Below, piece after piece: positions 46,201 through 55,251 of a stretch of DNA of 64,000 nucleotides. Origin of the DNA: JAFCUW01 sp049897565. GTDB taxonomy: Bacteria > Pseudomonadota > Gammaproteobacteria > Burkholderiales > Burkholderiaceae_D. Positions within the stretch are counted from its first letter, which is position 1; each line of letters starts with the position of its first letter. The stretch is from contig NZ_JAFCWM010000002.1 in assembly GCF_049897565.1 (NCBI RefSeq), positions 124,001-188,000 on the forward strand, read 5' to 3'. Made by a program: the position numbers and the translations under genes. Below the pieces are notes generated by a model that was not told where the DNA came from, did not search any database, and saw nothing but the letters and a program-made list of their open reading frames with translations.

Positions 46201-48748
46201 TGCCCGCACGATCGCGCAACATTCAACGCTGCTCGACAATCTTCGCTCGCTTGGGATGCCGAATTTGGATCCGCATTCGAACACGTCGAATCCGGCTTTG
46301 CTGGATGCGCTTACCGCGGCAGTGGACAGCGACGATGTGGCCGATACCAACGTCCTGCTCGGTCAGATCCGCGACGCATGGCAGCGCTTCCGGCCCGATG
46401 ACGCGCGTCAGCCTCTTAAGCGATTGCCAGTACGGCGTCAAAACAAGCTGCTGGCCGCAATCATTCCAACGCCCCAAGAGCCAGCATTTATTCCGGACAC
46501 CACCGCGTTCATCGCCGAGCTCGAGGAGTTCGATTTCCCGGTCGTAGCGATCGGAGTGAGCGATGCCAGAGAGCTGCGCGATTGGTTCGCCGAGACCTAC
46601 CAGGATAAAGTGCAGTTCACGTCAACGCTCTCTCTCGTTCCCAAGGTGAACGGATCACCGTGGACGGGCGCGCATGCCTCGCTCTTCGCGGAAAGTGAGC
46701 TCTCGTGGTTGTTGCGCCCGCTTCTCGTGTTGGCGGCACACGGACGAGGTGTCCACTCCGCCGCGTTCAAGGAACGAAGCGAAACGCTCAGATTGACGCG
46801 GGTGGCCTGGGTGCCGAGCCTGCACGTCGCGGTGTCGCGTGGCGACACCGAGCTTGCTATCACCGCAGTGACTGCGCTTTGGGATACGCAGCGCAAGACG
46901 CTCATCCTTACCGAGGGCTGCAAATCCCGTCTGGAAGCGATCAGTGGCGCACTCTCTCATGCGCTGGAACGCGACGACCTCGAGCTGCCTCTTCGTTTCC
47001 TGCTTAGAAGCATTCCGTCAATCGACGACGCTCCAGACGATGTTGCTTCGTTTCTTGCGCCCTTGCACATGGTGACGCCTGAGCAGGTTCATGAAGTTCT
47101 TGAACACCTCAAGGGCGACATCGGACATATGGCGCGGCTGGTATCGATACTTCTCGCGGTAGTCAGTCCCGGCTCGGATGTTGAACCTCTGTCGAGTGCA
47201 AGCACTGAGGAAGAACTCAGCGCCGCGCTGGCGCAGCTCGACATACCATCGTTGAACGTTGCTCGAGTATTGCAAGCCGCTCGTGACAGTCAGGACCTCT
47301 TCGACTTTGGCCGCACGGTATCGAAAGATTTCGGCAGCAAAGCATCGATGGCATGTTGGAACAAATTTCTGGCCGATCAAGGTCTGGTCGTCCAGTCGAA
47401 TCGACAGTGGGCGCTTCAACTTCAGGCATCGCTCGAAGAGGCTGCGTCTTCGATGAAGCGAGTTATCGCTCATGCTATCGGACGCGGAGCGATGCTGACG
47501 TATGCGCAGATGCGCCAGGAATACGTCGAACTGGTCACCGCAGCCAACCTGAGCCAGTCACATTGGAGCGTCGAATTCCCGGATGCGATGGCGCTGGTCG
47601 CAAACGTTGTCAACGTTTGGCTCGACGATCAGGAGGTGATTCTTGCGATTCGTGATGCCGAGTCGAATGAACAGCTCACGGAACGGTTGGCTGCGGCGGG
47701 TGTCGCAATGGACTGCGACCCCGACGAATGCAGCCGCAACAACAACGCCTTGTTCGAGACAGTGGCGCTCGAATTGGACAGGCTGTACGTTGCATTCTGG
47801 GTGCGAGGCATGTCGGAACGTCCGGAACAGGAAGTGCAATCTTTCATCGATCGCTATCGGGCGGCCGCTTCCACGTTTCTCGCAAGCGAGGCGTTCGTCA
47901 CGCGGTGGACGGAAGGCCGTGTCATGGCATTACTGAAAAACGTCAAGTATCCGGATCTGCCGGCGTTCGGAGATGCAGTCGTTGCATCGAGCGATTTAGC
48001 ATCATTGCGTTTGGTCTTGAACATCTCGATGGATGAGCTTGCGAATGTCAAAGCGCGCATGGAGGCGATGAAGGCGACGTGGATGCGAAAGCGCCGCATG
48101 GTAGATATTTGCGGCGACTCTTTCGACAGTTCCGAGGACAATTTGCACAATCTCTGGTCCTTTCTCTCCGAGCGGAACCCGGACACGAATCTCGATCACA
48201 TCAAGCTAGATCTGTCTAAGCCATCCTCCATCGGGCCGGGCAAAACGAAACGTAATAATCGGAATGAGGTCACGCCGCCAACGTCCCGAAAGCAAGGGCG
48301 CCCTTCGAAAGCCGTAGAGGAACTGGTAGGCCTCGCCGGTGAGATTTACGTCTTCCGATTGCTTCGCAAGACGTATGGTGAAGATGCAGTGACAGCGTCC
48401 GCATGGGTTTCCGAGAATAGCTTGAAAGTCTTTCCGTCGAATCTTACCGATGACGGCAGAGGTTGCGACTTTGCCTTCACGATAAAGGGAAAGCAGTACC
48501 GAATCGAAGTCAAAGCATCCACTGGCAATGACGAATCGTTCACGATGGGTTCGTCGGAAATCCGCCTCGCGATGGATATCGGAACAAAATCGCGACGGCG
48601 CAAGGAAATATTTCGGATCGTGCATGTGACTAATGTACTTTCGACATCACCCACCACAGTCGTCCTGCCCAATCCGTACGATCCAGCATTCGCCGACTCC
48701 TTCAGGATCGAGGACGCTGACGCGCGCGTGCGCTACTGGAAGGCTTAG
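43274..48748 (+). CDS. Sacsin-like GHKL ATPase with C-terminal DUF3883 domain, candidate defence protein
   Basis: An 1824-residue protein with a perfect AAAGGAGG ribosome site. Residues 50-135 form a GHKL/Hsp90-like ATP site: ELIQNAHDAF (Asn65), VANDGLPF (Asp100) and IGNKGIGF (126-133), as in sacsin repeats. A long alpha-helical middle of about 1500 residues follows. The last 145 residues resemble DUF3883: LVGLAGEIYVFRLLRK, then DFAFTIKGKQYRIEVKAS, a PD-(D/E)XK-like pattern near 1731-1746. ATPase plus nuclease-like end on a defence-bearing element suggests anti-phage function (inference). The 426 bp upstream are non-coding apart from the recombinase repeats. Confidence 0.75.
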   Translation: MFLEVEHESSLSPPLAHITQMTGAKVRVFLTEVAEGTSNYRSLHSLTQQVEHQYHGRFLIELIQNAHDAFEAPTKEIINRIEVVFDPTDSPYGSLLVANDGLPFSQSNFDRLSQLGQSDKDPQKNIGNKGIGFRSVLEISSSPEVYSRHSPKSTTFDGYCFAFRPDVVKSLDLPVNLLANTANVPEWSVTGQPLVESWSKEMLTKFRAKVRSKEKGWLSGETKFLSPYLLPIPLTNRASSRVAQFESDGFSTVIRLPLKSDALRSYVLERMNELGITTVLFLEKLSILKIGNGSSGSTFARHAESLDRDLNGERVVIQSSNAEDAEYGVWKHDLHVSSASEKFRKAVAALPGRWPEIQDISVSVAVRFGATPEAGRYSIYLPTRVHTGSAAHINAPFFGDMSRTSIDFEDSYNEQLRDTALDLAVKVVRERLAGKSEVEACAIVDILAPFGAGLAGEKWIELIDEAAARASVSMTSEPLTLAERGWRAWERTSLVPTLRGTTCLTEDCLRRHATFDVFHRCLDTRLDQVRAWAASRFSTGANPTDEWLAATVASVAREIHEQSGDWNVFWREVGALMPNGQAELAKHEVLLGTDGMLHRASGGMKIFFLPRQGTQDDSDVGNEADAIDVPQSLRSSVAFVSDQIQMYDMTRPAVQTAVRAYLGNGSYVSRFRVETIFSEILLLTMPSLPAPLEGGHYERCREILSWALRLVATIVSRGKGGDATLRLLGGIPVPCDGGWFPMRDASFGAGWPKTVGDVLQTYLNGLESFEAAEARKRVLLPPEHAAWPGVNSTELVLLKHGGVFDGLRLLEIKPATWHSEFNASEAFFQLPTCPPSAFPSDTWAEWAAVAQRETRPPYRHNQPYQVGSLFVFPGMAESRAMPEFTRTALSELILQSLPSWGPGLEKIAISKRRGEWNKLVVSSPLRYFLRTSKWMAIREQKGIVWANPAQRWFVPADMLSGRARHFAHLRALPIGIARTIAQHSTLLDNLRSLGMPNLDPHSNTSNPALLDALTAAVDSDDVADTNVLLGQIRDAWQRFRPDDARQPLKRLPVRRQNKLLAAIIPTPQEPAFIPDTTAFIAELEEFDFPVVAIGVSDARELRDWFAETYQDKVQFTSTLSLVPKVNGSPWTGAHASLFAESELSWLLRPLLVLAAHGRGVHSAAFKERSETLRLTRVAWVPSLHVAVSRGDTELAITAVTALWDTQRKTLILTEGCKSRLEAISGALSHALERDDLELPLRFLLRSIPSIDDAPDDVASFLAPLHMVTPEQVHEVLEHLKGDIGHMARLVSILLAVVSPGSDVEPLSSASTEEELSAALAQLDIPSLNVARVLQAARDSQDLFDFGRTVSKDFGSKASMACWNKFLADQGLVVQSNRQWALQLQASLEEAASSMKRVIAHAIGRGAMLTYAQMRQEYVELVTAANLSQSHWSVEFPDAMALVANVVNVWLDDQEVILAIRDAESNEQLTERLAAAGVAMDCDPDECSRNNNALFETVALELDRLYVAFWVRGMSERPEQEVQSFIDRYRAAASTFLASEAFVTRWTEGRVMALLKNVKYPDLPAFGDAVVASSDLASLRLVLNISMDELANVKARMEAMKATWMRKRRMVDICGDSFDSSEDNLHNLWSFLSERNPDTNLDHIKLDLSKPSSIGPGKTKRNNRNEVTPPTSRKQGRPSKAVEELVGLAGEIYVFRLLRKTYGEDAVTASAWVSENSLKVFPSNLTDDGRGCDFAFTIKGKQYRIEVKASTGNDESFTMGSSEIRLAMDIGTKSRRRKEIFRIVHVTNVLSTSPTTVVLPNPYDPAFADSFRIEDADARVRYWKA

Positions 48749-49139
48749 AGCCGTCCTTCTTGGCGCGCGACGCGCCCCAAAGTGAAAATCGTCTCGCGAC
48801 GAACCGTGTGCCTGGTCACACGCTTGGTAGGACGGCACGCTCGCGCACCATGATTTCGTGGGGCACTTTCCTTGTCACGCTCGGGTTTTTGAAGCACTCC
48901 AGCGCATACCCGAGTGCACCACAGTCGCTCCGCAGCAGAGCGCACCGTCGGCCACTCTTGGCGATGGCGGGCAAGGACTTGCGCACGAGCGTCCACAGCG
49001 ACATCCTTGACGGCCTGCGCGAGCATTTCGGGCGTCGCGTTCTTCGAGTGGGGCAGAGGTTTAGGGAGATCCGCAGCAGCGCAGGAGCCGGCCGGCCGTT
49101 TGCGCATCGCTGCGCCTGCTGCTCGGTCGCACCGTCATC
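48749..49139. other. Degraded region after the sacsin-like gene
   Basis: Two minus-strand frames (49107-48745 and 49187-48816) each contain a protein-like part (ATPEMLAQAVKDVAVDARAQVL; ALGYALECFKNPSVTRKV) but neither is whole. They may be one small frameshifted gene. No family is recognised. Confidence 0.3.
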
Positions 49140-49374
49140 GCGCCTCTCTTGCTGGACTCCACCACGCGCCGTGAACGAGCAGCGCAAGGCGTACAGAAAG
49201 CCAAATCCGCAGGGAAGTACCAGGCCGAGTCGAGGATACCGACCGCAATATGCTTATCCAAAAGCACCTAAAAGCGGGCTTGGCTAGCCGGAATGAAATC
49301 ATGTCGCTGGTCGGTTGCATCCGTGGAACTATTGCCAAACAAGCGGGGCTCTTGAAAGCGGCAACTAACGACTA
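49140..49374 (+). pseudogene. 3' remnant of a second serine resolvase
   Basis: LLDSTTRRERAAQGVQKAKSAGKYQ followed, after a one-base shift near 49207, by GRVEDTDRNMLIQKHLKAG and RGTIAKQAGLLKAATND up to the TAA at 49372. This is the E-helix end and C-terminal DNA-binding domain of a Tn3/Hin-type resolvase. The catalytic domain is missing and the frame is broken. Confidence 0.65.
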
Positions 49375-49377
49375 AGC

Positions 49378-49398
49378 AAGCGGAAAAGCCGCTTTTGG
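49378..49398 (+). terminator. Small hairpin, possible terminator
   Basis: AAGCGG-AAAAG-CCGCTT followed by a short T-run, 4 bp after the resolvase remnant. The T-run is short, so efficiency is doubtful. Confidence 0.35.
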
Positions 49399-49701
49399 AA
49401 GGGTGTTGTTGTCGCGCAGCGACATCGTTTTGCGCAAGTCGGGGCGCGAATCGTGCTTGACCCTGCCGATATGCGGCGTTAGAATCGTCACTCCTTCGCT
49501 AAAAACGAAGTGCATCTTGAGTACGCAGGCCCACTCGGAGTCTGCAATCAAGAGCTTGTACAACGCCTAAGTGTCGCCAGGTGTCTGAGTTCTCTTGGAC
49601 GAACGACGTTGTATGGGTTAGGAACTCGGGGTAATATATTGCTAATGGGAATAACAACTACACTCCGTAGCTTGTGTATTTCCTATTACTCTCCGGCCCC
49701 T

Positions 49702-50580
49702 ATGCAAATGGAATTATCTTCAATCTCCCGCCTCATTCTCGACCTTCTGTCGGAAACATCCCCTGAATACGGTGCGCGCTTAAAGCAGCGCCTTAACTCG
49801 GCCCTGGTGAAACAGGGGCACGAGCATTTTAGCGAGCGCACGTACGGATTCTCGCGCTTCCGCGACTTCTTACAGAAATCATTATCTGGCTCGATTAGCA
49901 TTGAGCGTCCGAGCGGGTCGGGCGATATCCTCGTGCACCTTGTAAAAAAACCTGCAATGACTGTGAGTTCGGGCCCAACAGCTGTCAGCGAGATTCTCCC
50001 GGTCATTCGTAGTGATGTGTGGCAAGCGTTCATCCAACCGGACCTATCGCGAAAGCGCTACCTCAGAAAATCGACCGGGCAGTTGCTGCACTTTTTAGAG
50101 GGGGCCAACACCGCTATAGCAACTGAAGTGAACGATGCGAAACAAGATTTCGCGGAGATAATTCCAGTTAAACCCGAAGTCCAGCTTGCATGGATGAGGG
50201 ATTATTTGACGTCTACGTCCGTTTCAGCGTCTGCGAAGGAGGCGATAAGGCCCCTTCTCAGCGCAGCGTACTCCAGTATGCTTAACGCCACATTCACTAG
50301 GGCATTGGGTGACCAAGGCGCGGAATGGCGAGCGCATCGGACCCATCTCGTTCATCGGCGAATCGATGAATGGTGCAAGTTAAATGGTGTGCCAATCGAG
50401 CGATTGGCCGCTGCAACAAAGACTGAGTCTCTTGCCCCGCCAGCAATTCCAGGCGCCAACGACAGCCCCAGAGCACAAGCCATTCGCTTACTTGAAACTC
50501 TTAGCGAAGATGATATTTCGAGAATTATTTTGCCGATGTTGGCGACAACGATGTTCGTCAAGGCTCGGATGGCAAGCTAG
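49702..50580 (+). CDS. LOTUS/OST-HTH-like protein, first gene of an unrecognised pair
   Basis: A 292-residue protein. Residues 5-75 resemble the OST-HTH/LOTUS fold: an N-terminal helix (SRLILDLLSE), then RLKQRLNSALVKQ, FSERTYGFSRFRDFLQK and beta strands SGSISIERP...DILVHL. LOTUS domains in other proteins bind RNA, often beside NYN nucleases; no NYN motif is seen here. The remaining 210 residues are helical and match nothing I know. The start is uncertain (ATG 49702 or 49708; in-frame codons run further upstream). It lies 2 bp before the partner gene, so they form an operon. Confidence 0.6.
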   Translation: MQMELSSISRLILDLLSETSPEYGARLKQRLNSALVKQGHEHFSERTYGFSRFRDFLQKSLSGSISIERPSGSGDILVHLVKKPAMTVSSGPTAVSEILPVIRSDVWQAFIQPDLSRKRYLRKSTGQLLHFLEGANTAIATEVNDAKQDFAEIIPVKPEVQLAWMRDYLTSTSVSASAKEAIRPLLSAAYSSMLNATFTRALGDQGAEWRAHRTHLVHRRIDEWCKLNGVPIERLAAATKTESLAPPAIPGANDSPRAQAIRLLETLSEDDISRIILPMLATTMFVKARMAS

Positions 50581-50582
50581 CA

Positions 50583-51416
50583 ATGGCGACTCTTTTTGTT
50601 GTTGGACTACCAAAAGAACTAAGCGCTCGGTTGATTGCCATCGCCAGTGCCAATGCCGTTCGACTAACAAGCATCTTGGCAGAGGTCAATGATGCCGGTA
50701 AGTTGCAACTTGTCCCTTTTGAGGTGGACGCAATATATGCGGTCCAAGGTTACATCAACTCTCTCGCTGCCTACGAAGAGGGGAATGTTCTAGTACTACC
50801 TTACGCTTCCTTGTCTGATTCAGTCTCTGACGAACTCGCTACTCTGGCGGATGTCGGTGGGACACTCACGTTTGCGCAAACCAAAGATGACATCTGGCCC
50901 CGCTTCAACGGCTCTCCCGACCAGCCATTCTTAGAAAAGCTCTTCAGCGCCTTCGTGGCGAAATTTTTCCCATTGCGGCCGCAAACGCCTTCTCAATACT
51001 TTGGTTCCGTTGCCGAACGGACACCTAGGTTGCTGATAGCCCAAGGCGCCCTCGATTTGGCTGACAAAGTAGCACCGCAGCGTAAGAAATTTATCATGAA
51101 CTGCGCGGATGCTTTTGCGGCCCTTGTTTCGGCGAATGGCAAAGTGGGGACACTTGAGGACTATTTCGCCGGTCGGTCGCTTATTCATGCTCAGTCGGGT
51201 GGTGTGAGCGCCTCGTTATGCCTTATGCGGGACGAAACTAGCGTCTATCAAGAAACGCGAAATACCCATCTAAAGCAAGGCGATAAAACCACACCTCAAG
51301 GGTCTCCGCGCGTTTATTTTCACTCGCTTTTCGTCGGGAAAGATAACTATGTCGGGGTGATTTATGCTGGCCCTCATCCGTCGTCAGACTTCTCAAAGAC
51401 GCATGTTCTAAAGTGA
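50583..51416 (+). CDS. Unrecognised partner of the LOTUS-like protein
   Basis: A 277-residue soluble protein without signal or membrane segment. The N-terminal 100 residues alternate strand and helix (TLFVVGLPKELSARLIAIAS, NVLVLPYASLSDSVSDELATLADVGGTLTF) like a Rossmann-type or receiver-like fold. The C-terminal part has GGVSASLCLMRDET and RVYFHSLFVGKDNYVGVIYAGPHP. I cannot name a family or catalytic motif. The A/T-richer codon use of this pair differs from the host EPS genes, in keeping with transfer. Confidence 0.5.
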   Translation: MATLFVVGLPKELSARLIAIASANAVRLTSILAEVNDAGKLQLVPFEVDAIYAVQGYINSLAAYEEGNVLVLPYASLSDSVSDELATLADVGGTLTFAQTKDDIWPRFNGSPDQPFLEKLFSAFVAKFFPLRPQTPSQYFGSVAERTPRLLIAQGALDLADKVAPQRKKFIMNCADAFAALVSANGKVGTLEDYFAGRSLIHAQSGGVSASLCLMRDETSVYQETRNTHLKQGDKTTPQGSPRVYFHSLFVGKDNYVGVIYAGPHPSSDFSKTHVLK

Positions 51417-51540
51417 CGCACAGAGCACTTGGGCGGCGAATGCCACATCAACACGACGCTAGAACAATTGCCCCATGAATGAAGACTTCCTGACGAGCCG
51501 GAGCGAAAATAGCAAGTGGACGTCGCGGCGCACAAGGTCG

Positions 51541-52122
51541 TTACGCGCCTCGCCGCGACGATCTCGACAGCGCTCGTCGGCCCGTATCTTGACGCTCAAG
51601 CCAAGCCCGTACATCTCGATAGTGGACGCCAGTCAAGCGCGCCAAGCGCGCTGATAGTCGCGCATGTCGGCTGCGCCACTTGAACGGCTGGCGCTCTGCT
51701 ACGAGCTGACCCGGCGCCCCCCCCATTGAGGATAACAACTTTGATCGTGCGATCCGCGCCCGATCCGCTGCCGATGCGGCCAAATTGCTGCGATACCGCA
51801 GTCTATGACAGTGCCGACAGGCCAGCTCGCCTCCCCAGAAGTACAACGATTGGAAATTCCCCTCGTGCGCGCGAGGGCACTTTAGGCATAGGCGCACTCG
51901 GTCATCTAGGCAAGAAACCGCGACGATGTCCACCATCCACGTTCGACCGCCCAGGAAGATCGCTACGCGGTCCTGAGTGAGTACGACCACAGTGCGCACG
52001 TCGCCATCATCAAGAACCAGCCTGGACGCTCCTATGGCGTTTGCGGTGCGCATCAGCTTTGGCAGGTTCAGCTCGAACGCATCTTCGAGAACCGGCACTC
52101 TTGGCGCCTTTGCTTTTTTCAT
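51541..52122 (-). CDS. Hypothetical zinc-ribbon-like protein
   Basis: A 193-residue basic protein. The middle contains CLKCPRAHEG and, about 20 residues later, LACRHCHRLRYRS, a likely four-cysteine zinc ribbon. Before it come hydrophobic strands (RTVVVLTQDRVAIFLGG) and after it an Arg-rich helical part. It is similar in style to uncharacterised small proteins on betaproteobacterial elements; a nucleic-acid-binding role is likely but unproven. The start at 52122 (MKKAKAPRVP) is chosen; upstream codons look non-coding. Confidence 0.5.
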   Translation of the reverse strand: MKKAKAPRVPVLEDAFELNLPKLMRTANAIGASRLVLDDGDVRTVVVLTQDRVAIFLGGRTWMVDIVAVSCLDDRVRLCLKCPRAHEGNFQSLYFWGGELACRHCHRLRYRSNLAASAADRARIARSKLLSSMGGAPGQLVAERQPFKWRSRHARLSARLARLTGVHYRDVRAWLERQDTGRRALSRSSRRGA

Positions 52123-52761
52123 CGATGTACCTAAAAGAAAAGCGAACCGGGCATATGCATGCGGGTTCCTGGATGGGCTACTGCAACAAGGTTGGAGCAT
52201 TCCAGCGATGACTAGGAGGCAGTTGGCCTGATGACGACGTGGAGGCTCCAGGGGATCGCGATCAGGGGGCCAAGAACGCACGCAGCTCGGCGGTTCGTTC
52301 GGTGTCTCCGCAGGGTTGACCTTGCCCACGCTGAACTCCTGCGCGTTTGTGATTGGCCCAGGGATACAGTCAGAGTACCGGGCGAAAAACAACTCGCGCG
52401 ACTATTTTGGCTGACCCAGCCGTACCCCCATCTGCATCGGCGGCCAGAAAGGCACGGGACATTGCGCGTGCACATGCCAAGGAAGCACTGCGTGCAGCAC
52501 GGCATCGCTCCATCCGGGTTTGGCGGCATGCGGGCCGCGTGTCCACGCCGTCACCGATCACCGTGGAGGCGCGCAAGCAACTAACTGGGATGATAAATCA
52601 CAATCAAAAGCAAAAGCCGCTTGCGGTCTATAAGCTAGGCCACATGCGGCTTTCAGGGTAGATTAGTATAAAAAAGAGATATCCCCTTTCTTATTTTACT
52701 TCCTCTCTCTCTGCCCAATGTTGGGCAATAGAGGCTACTGTTTTTATTGCTTTTATTGCCG
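52123..52761. other. Gap with no convincing gene
   Basis: About 640 bp. A plus-strand frame of 102 codons (52353-52661) and a minus-strand one of 105 codons overlap, and neither has a recognisable motif. A weak hairpin AAAGCCGC/GCGGCTTT (52613-52653) lies near the end of the replication gene and might serve as a terminator. Confidence 0.35.
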
Positions 52762-55251
52762 TTATTGCTCTTGGTCCGGTTGCCCGACGAACTCAGATGC
52801 GATGTAGGCAGCGCGCGTCTTCCCCTTTCCACTGGCCGACTTCGTATCGTAGCGGCGGATGTTACGGTCTGATTCCAGATTCTCGAACACGCTGCGGCGC
52901 ATGCGGGTTTCGGCCCCCTTGAACTTCGCGGACTTCCTGGCCAGATCGAAGACGGTCAGGCCACGGCGGCCGGCCTTCACGATCAGGTTGGCCACGTCAT
53001 TGCACAGGGCTGCGAACGGGGTGTCAGCGATGTTATCGGCCATTCGGCTGATCGCTCGGTCAGCCCAGAAGGTCACGTAGTCGATCGCCCATTGCGCGTG
53101 CTCGGCGCCGATCACGTCCGCCTCGCTGGAGTGCGCGACGATCAGCGACACGCGCATGGCGATTTCCCGAACGCGGCTGTACATTTCGGCCATGCCGTGG
53201 ATTTCCAGCTCGTCCATGCGCTCGATGCACCGCAGCTCCAGTTCGGTGAACAAACGGCGCGCTTCGCCCGAGAAATCCAGAATGGCCGGAACCGGCACCT
53301 CGCTGTGCACCGTGTCGATGATATCTGCCATATCGCCGCCGCCCTTGACGCGGCACTCGCGGACCCAGCGAACCAGATCGTCGGGCATCGCCACTTGATC
53401 GACAAAGCGGGCCGGCTGGCGCCCCAGATCGGATTCAACGACGATGAGGCGGTTCAAAAAGCCATCCGTCAGCGCGCCCGATCCTACGGCCTCGTAGAAC
53501 GGCGTGGGCGTGGTCATACCCAGTACTGTCAGTGCCGGATTCTCCACATGGCGCGGCCCCAACCCATCACGTTGCGCCTGATTCAGGGCGGCGGTAGAGA
53601 AAGCCTTGGGCTGGAGCGTCCCGCCGCAGCGGCCGAACACCTCCATGAGGCGTTTTCGCGCCGTACCGCCATTGGTATTATTCTTCGCGTTCGCGGTCTT
53701 AAGCATGTAGCCGAACTCATCAATAATGGCGATGTGCGTGGGATGCGCGCGCAGCATCGAGTCAATTGCGCTGTCGGACGTGTATTCCGACGCGGGGGAC
53801 ATGGTGGAGAACTTAGCGGCACGCAGGACGCGCTCGATGGCAGTCTTCGCATGCTCCTTGCCGGCGCCCGATACTCCGATGTTGAGGAAGAACAGCGACG
53901 TCCAGTTGTCATTGGTGGTGCGGAATTTGCGCCCCATGGCGACGCTGCCGAGCGCCAGCGCCGCCTGCACGGCGAACATCGGCTGCGGCTTCATGGCCGT
54001 GGCGTCGGTCCAGTCAACCATCAGGCTCAGCTTGCCGGGGACTGTCAGCAGGTGGTGGGGGATGTCGCATACGGGCTTTTCGGGCATGGGAACTTCATCG
54101 GGTACGACGATGGGATTTGCGACCGTGCCATACTCTGGTTCGGCGACAGGCATGCGGTTCAGGCTTTCCAGCAGCTTGCTGATGTCTACATCCTTGAGGC
54201 GCTCCTCATCGGCCATCATTCTGACCCTCTCGTACGTGATTCCGCCGCCCGGCTTGAAGCTGTTCCACGCCTTGATCAAAGCACCGGCATCGTATTTCTC
54301 GGGGCAGGTCTGGCTCCACTCGTCGGCGAGATCGAACATGTCCTTGGACTGGTTGAGAGAGTGGAGGCCCATCAGGATCTTCAGCCATTCGTCCCGGCTG
54401 CATGCAGCCGAGATCGCGGCCAGGTCGTCTTTGATGGAAGCACGCTCGAACGGCAGCAGCGGTTCGGCGTTGGGCGCAATTTCCACACCGGACTCAGTCA
54501 GCTTTGCGGACTTGCTGAAGTGGTCGAGCACCCACTGCGGGAGGTCTGCCATCACATAGCCGTCGAACAGGTCGCTGGAAGCCTCCATCTCGTAGCGGCG
54601 GCCAGATGCGTGGACCGAACCGGGGCCGACCACGTAGCCGTTGACCTTCAGGTCGATGTTCTTCCCCATCTTGCCTGCGAAGCTGAGCGAGCAGTCGGTC
54701 AGGAAGTAGTAGTGGCTGCCGCCCGCGCCGGTCAGCACTTCGACGGTTGCCGGCAGGCGGCCGTGGACAATCTCCAGCTCGTCGAGCGCCTCTTCACCGC
54801 CGACCTTGTAGCGGTCAACGTCCACTACCATGACCATTTTGCCGGTGTTGCAGACCTCTTGGCCCAGACGTACGCCATAGTTCAGACCAGGTTCATACTT
54901 GAACCACATATTGATGATGGCCGGATTGGTGGTGGCCTCTTTAAAGGGATCCGTGCGGCGCGGGTGTTTGCCGGGGTCGGCGCAAGTGGCGTTGCCGCAG
55001 GTGCACTTGCCATTCTTCATACCATGCAGCGGGAACACAGCGTGGCCCAGCGATGCCATCAGGAGGGCCTGTGCGTGGGCCGGAGAGACAGCTGCGGAGG
55101 TGTCGTAGGGATTGCCCTGGAGCGCCGCGACAGGCGCGGTAGACGTGTTCTGCGCAGCAGGCTGCGGGTCGCTCTCCTTTACCTCAAAGGCGGCACGGGA
55201 AGGCTCCGCAGCAGCGCGCTGCGCGCAATCTGCTGGGTCGAGGGCGATCAT
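52762..55251 (-). CDS. Bifunctional primase/polymerase with DUF3987 helicase-like domain
   Basis: An 829-residue replication protein. Residues about 50-260 form a PrimPol domain: GHAVFPLHG, a zinc-binding CTCGNATCADPGKHPR, VMVVDVDRYK with catalytic acidic residues, and GGSHYYF. The C-terminal half is DUF3987-like with a P-loop variant GVSGAGKEHAKTAI and Walker-B-like IAIIDEFGYML. It probably primes and unwinds the element for autonomous replication, as P4 alpha protein does. AAGGG lies 6 bases before the ATG at 55251, which overlaps the upstream stop (ATGA). Confidence 0.85.
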   Translation of the reverse strand: MIALDPADCAQRAAAEPSRAAFEVKESDPQPAAQNTSTAPVAALQGNPYDTSAAVSPAHAQALLMASLGHAVFPLHGMKNGKCTCGNATCADPGKHPRRTDPFKEATTNPAIINMWFKYEPGLNYGVRLGQEVCNTGKMVMVVDVDRYKVGGEEALDELEIVHGRLPATVEVLTGAGGSHYYFLTDCSLSFAGKMGKNIDLKVNGYVVGPGSVHASGRRYEMEASSDLFDGYVMADLPQWVLDHFSKSAKLTESGVEIAPNAEPLLPFERASIKDDLAAISAACSRDEWLKILMGLHSLNQSKDMFDLADEWSQTCPEKYDAGALIKAWNSFKPGGGITYERVRMMADEERLKDVDISKLLESLNRMPVAEPEYGTVANPIVVPDEVPMPEKPVCDIPHHLLTVPGKLSLMVDWTDATAMKPQPMFAVQAALALGSVAMGRKFRTTNDNWTSLFFLNIGVSGAGKEHAKTAIERVLRAAKFSTMSPASEYTSDSAIDSMLRAHPTHIAIIDEFGYMLKTANAKNNTNGGTARKRLMEVFGRCGGTLQPKAFSTAALNQAQRDGLGPRHVENPALTVLGMTTPTPFYEAVGSGALTDGFLNRLIVVESDLGRQPARFVDQVAMPDDLVRWVRECRVKGGGDMADIIDTVHSEVPVPAILDFSGEARRLFTELELRCIERMDELEIHGMAEMYSRVREIAMRVSLIVAHSSEADVIGAEHAQWAIDYVTFWADRAISRMADNIADTPFAALCNDVANLIVKAGRRGLTVFDLARKSAKFKGAETRMRRSVFENLESDRNIRRYDTKSASGKGKTRAAYIASEFVGQPDQEQ

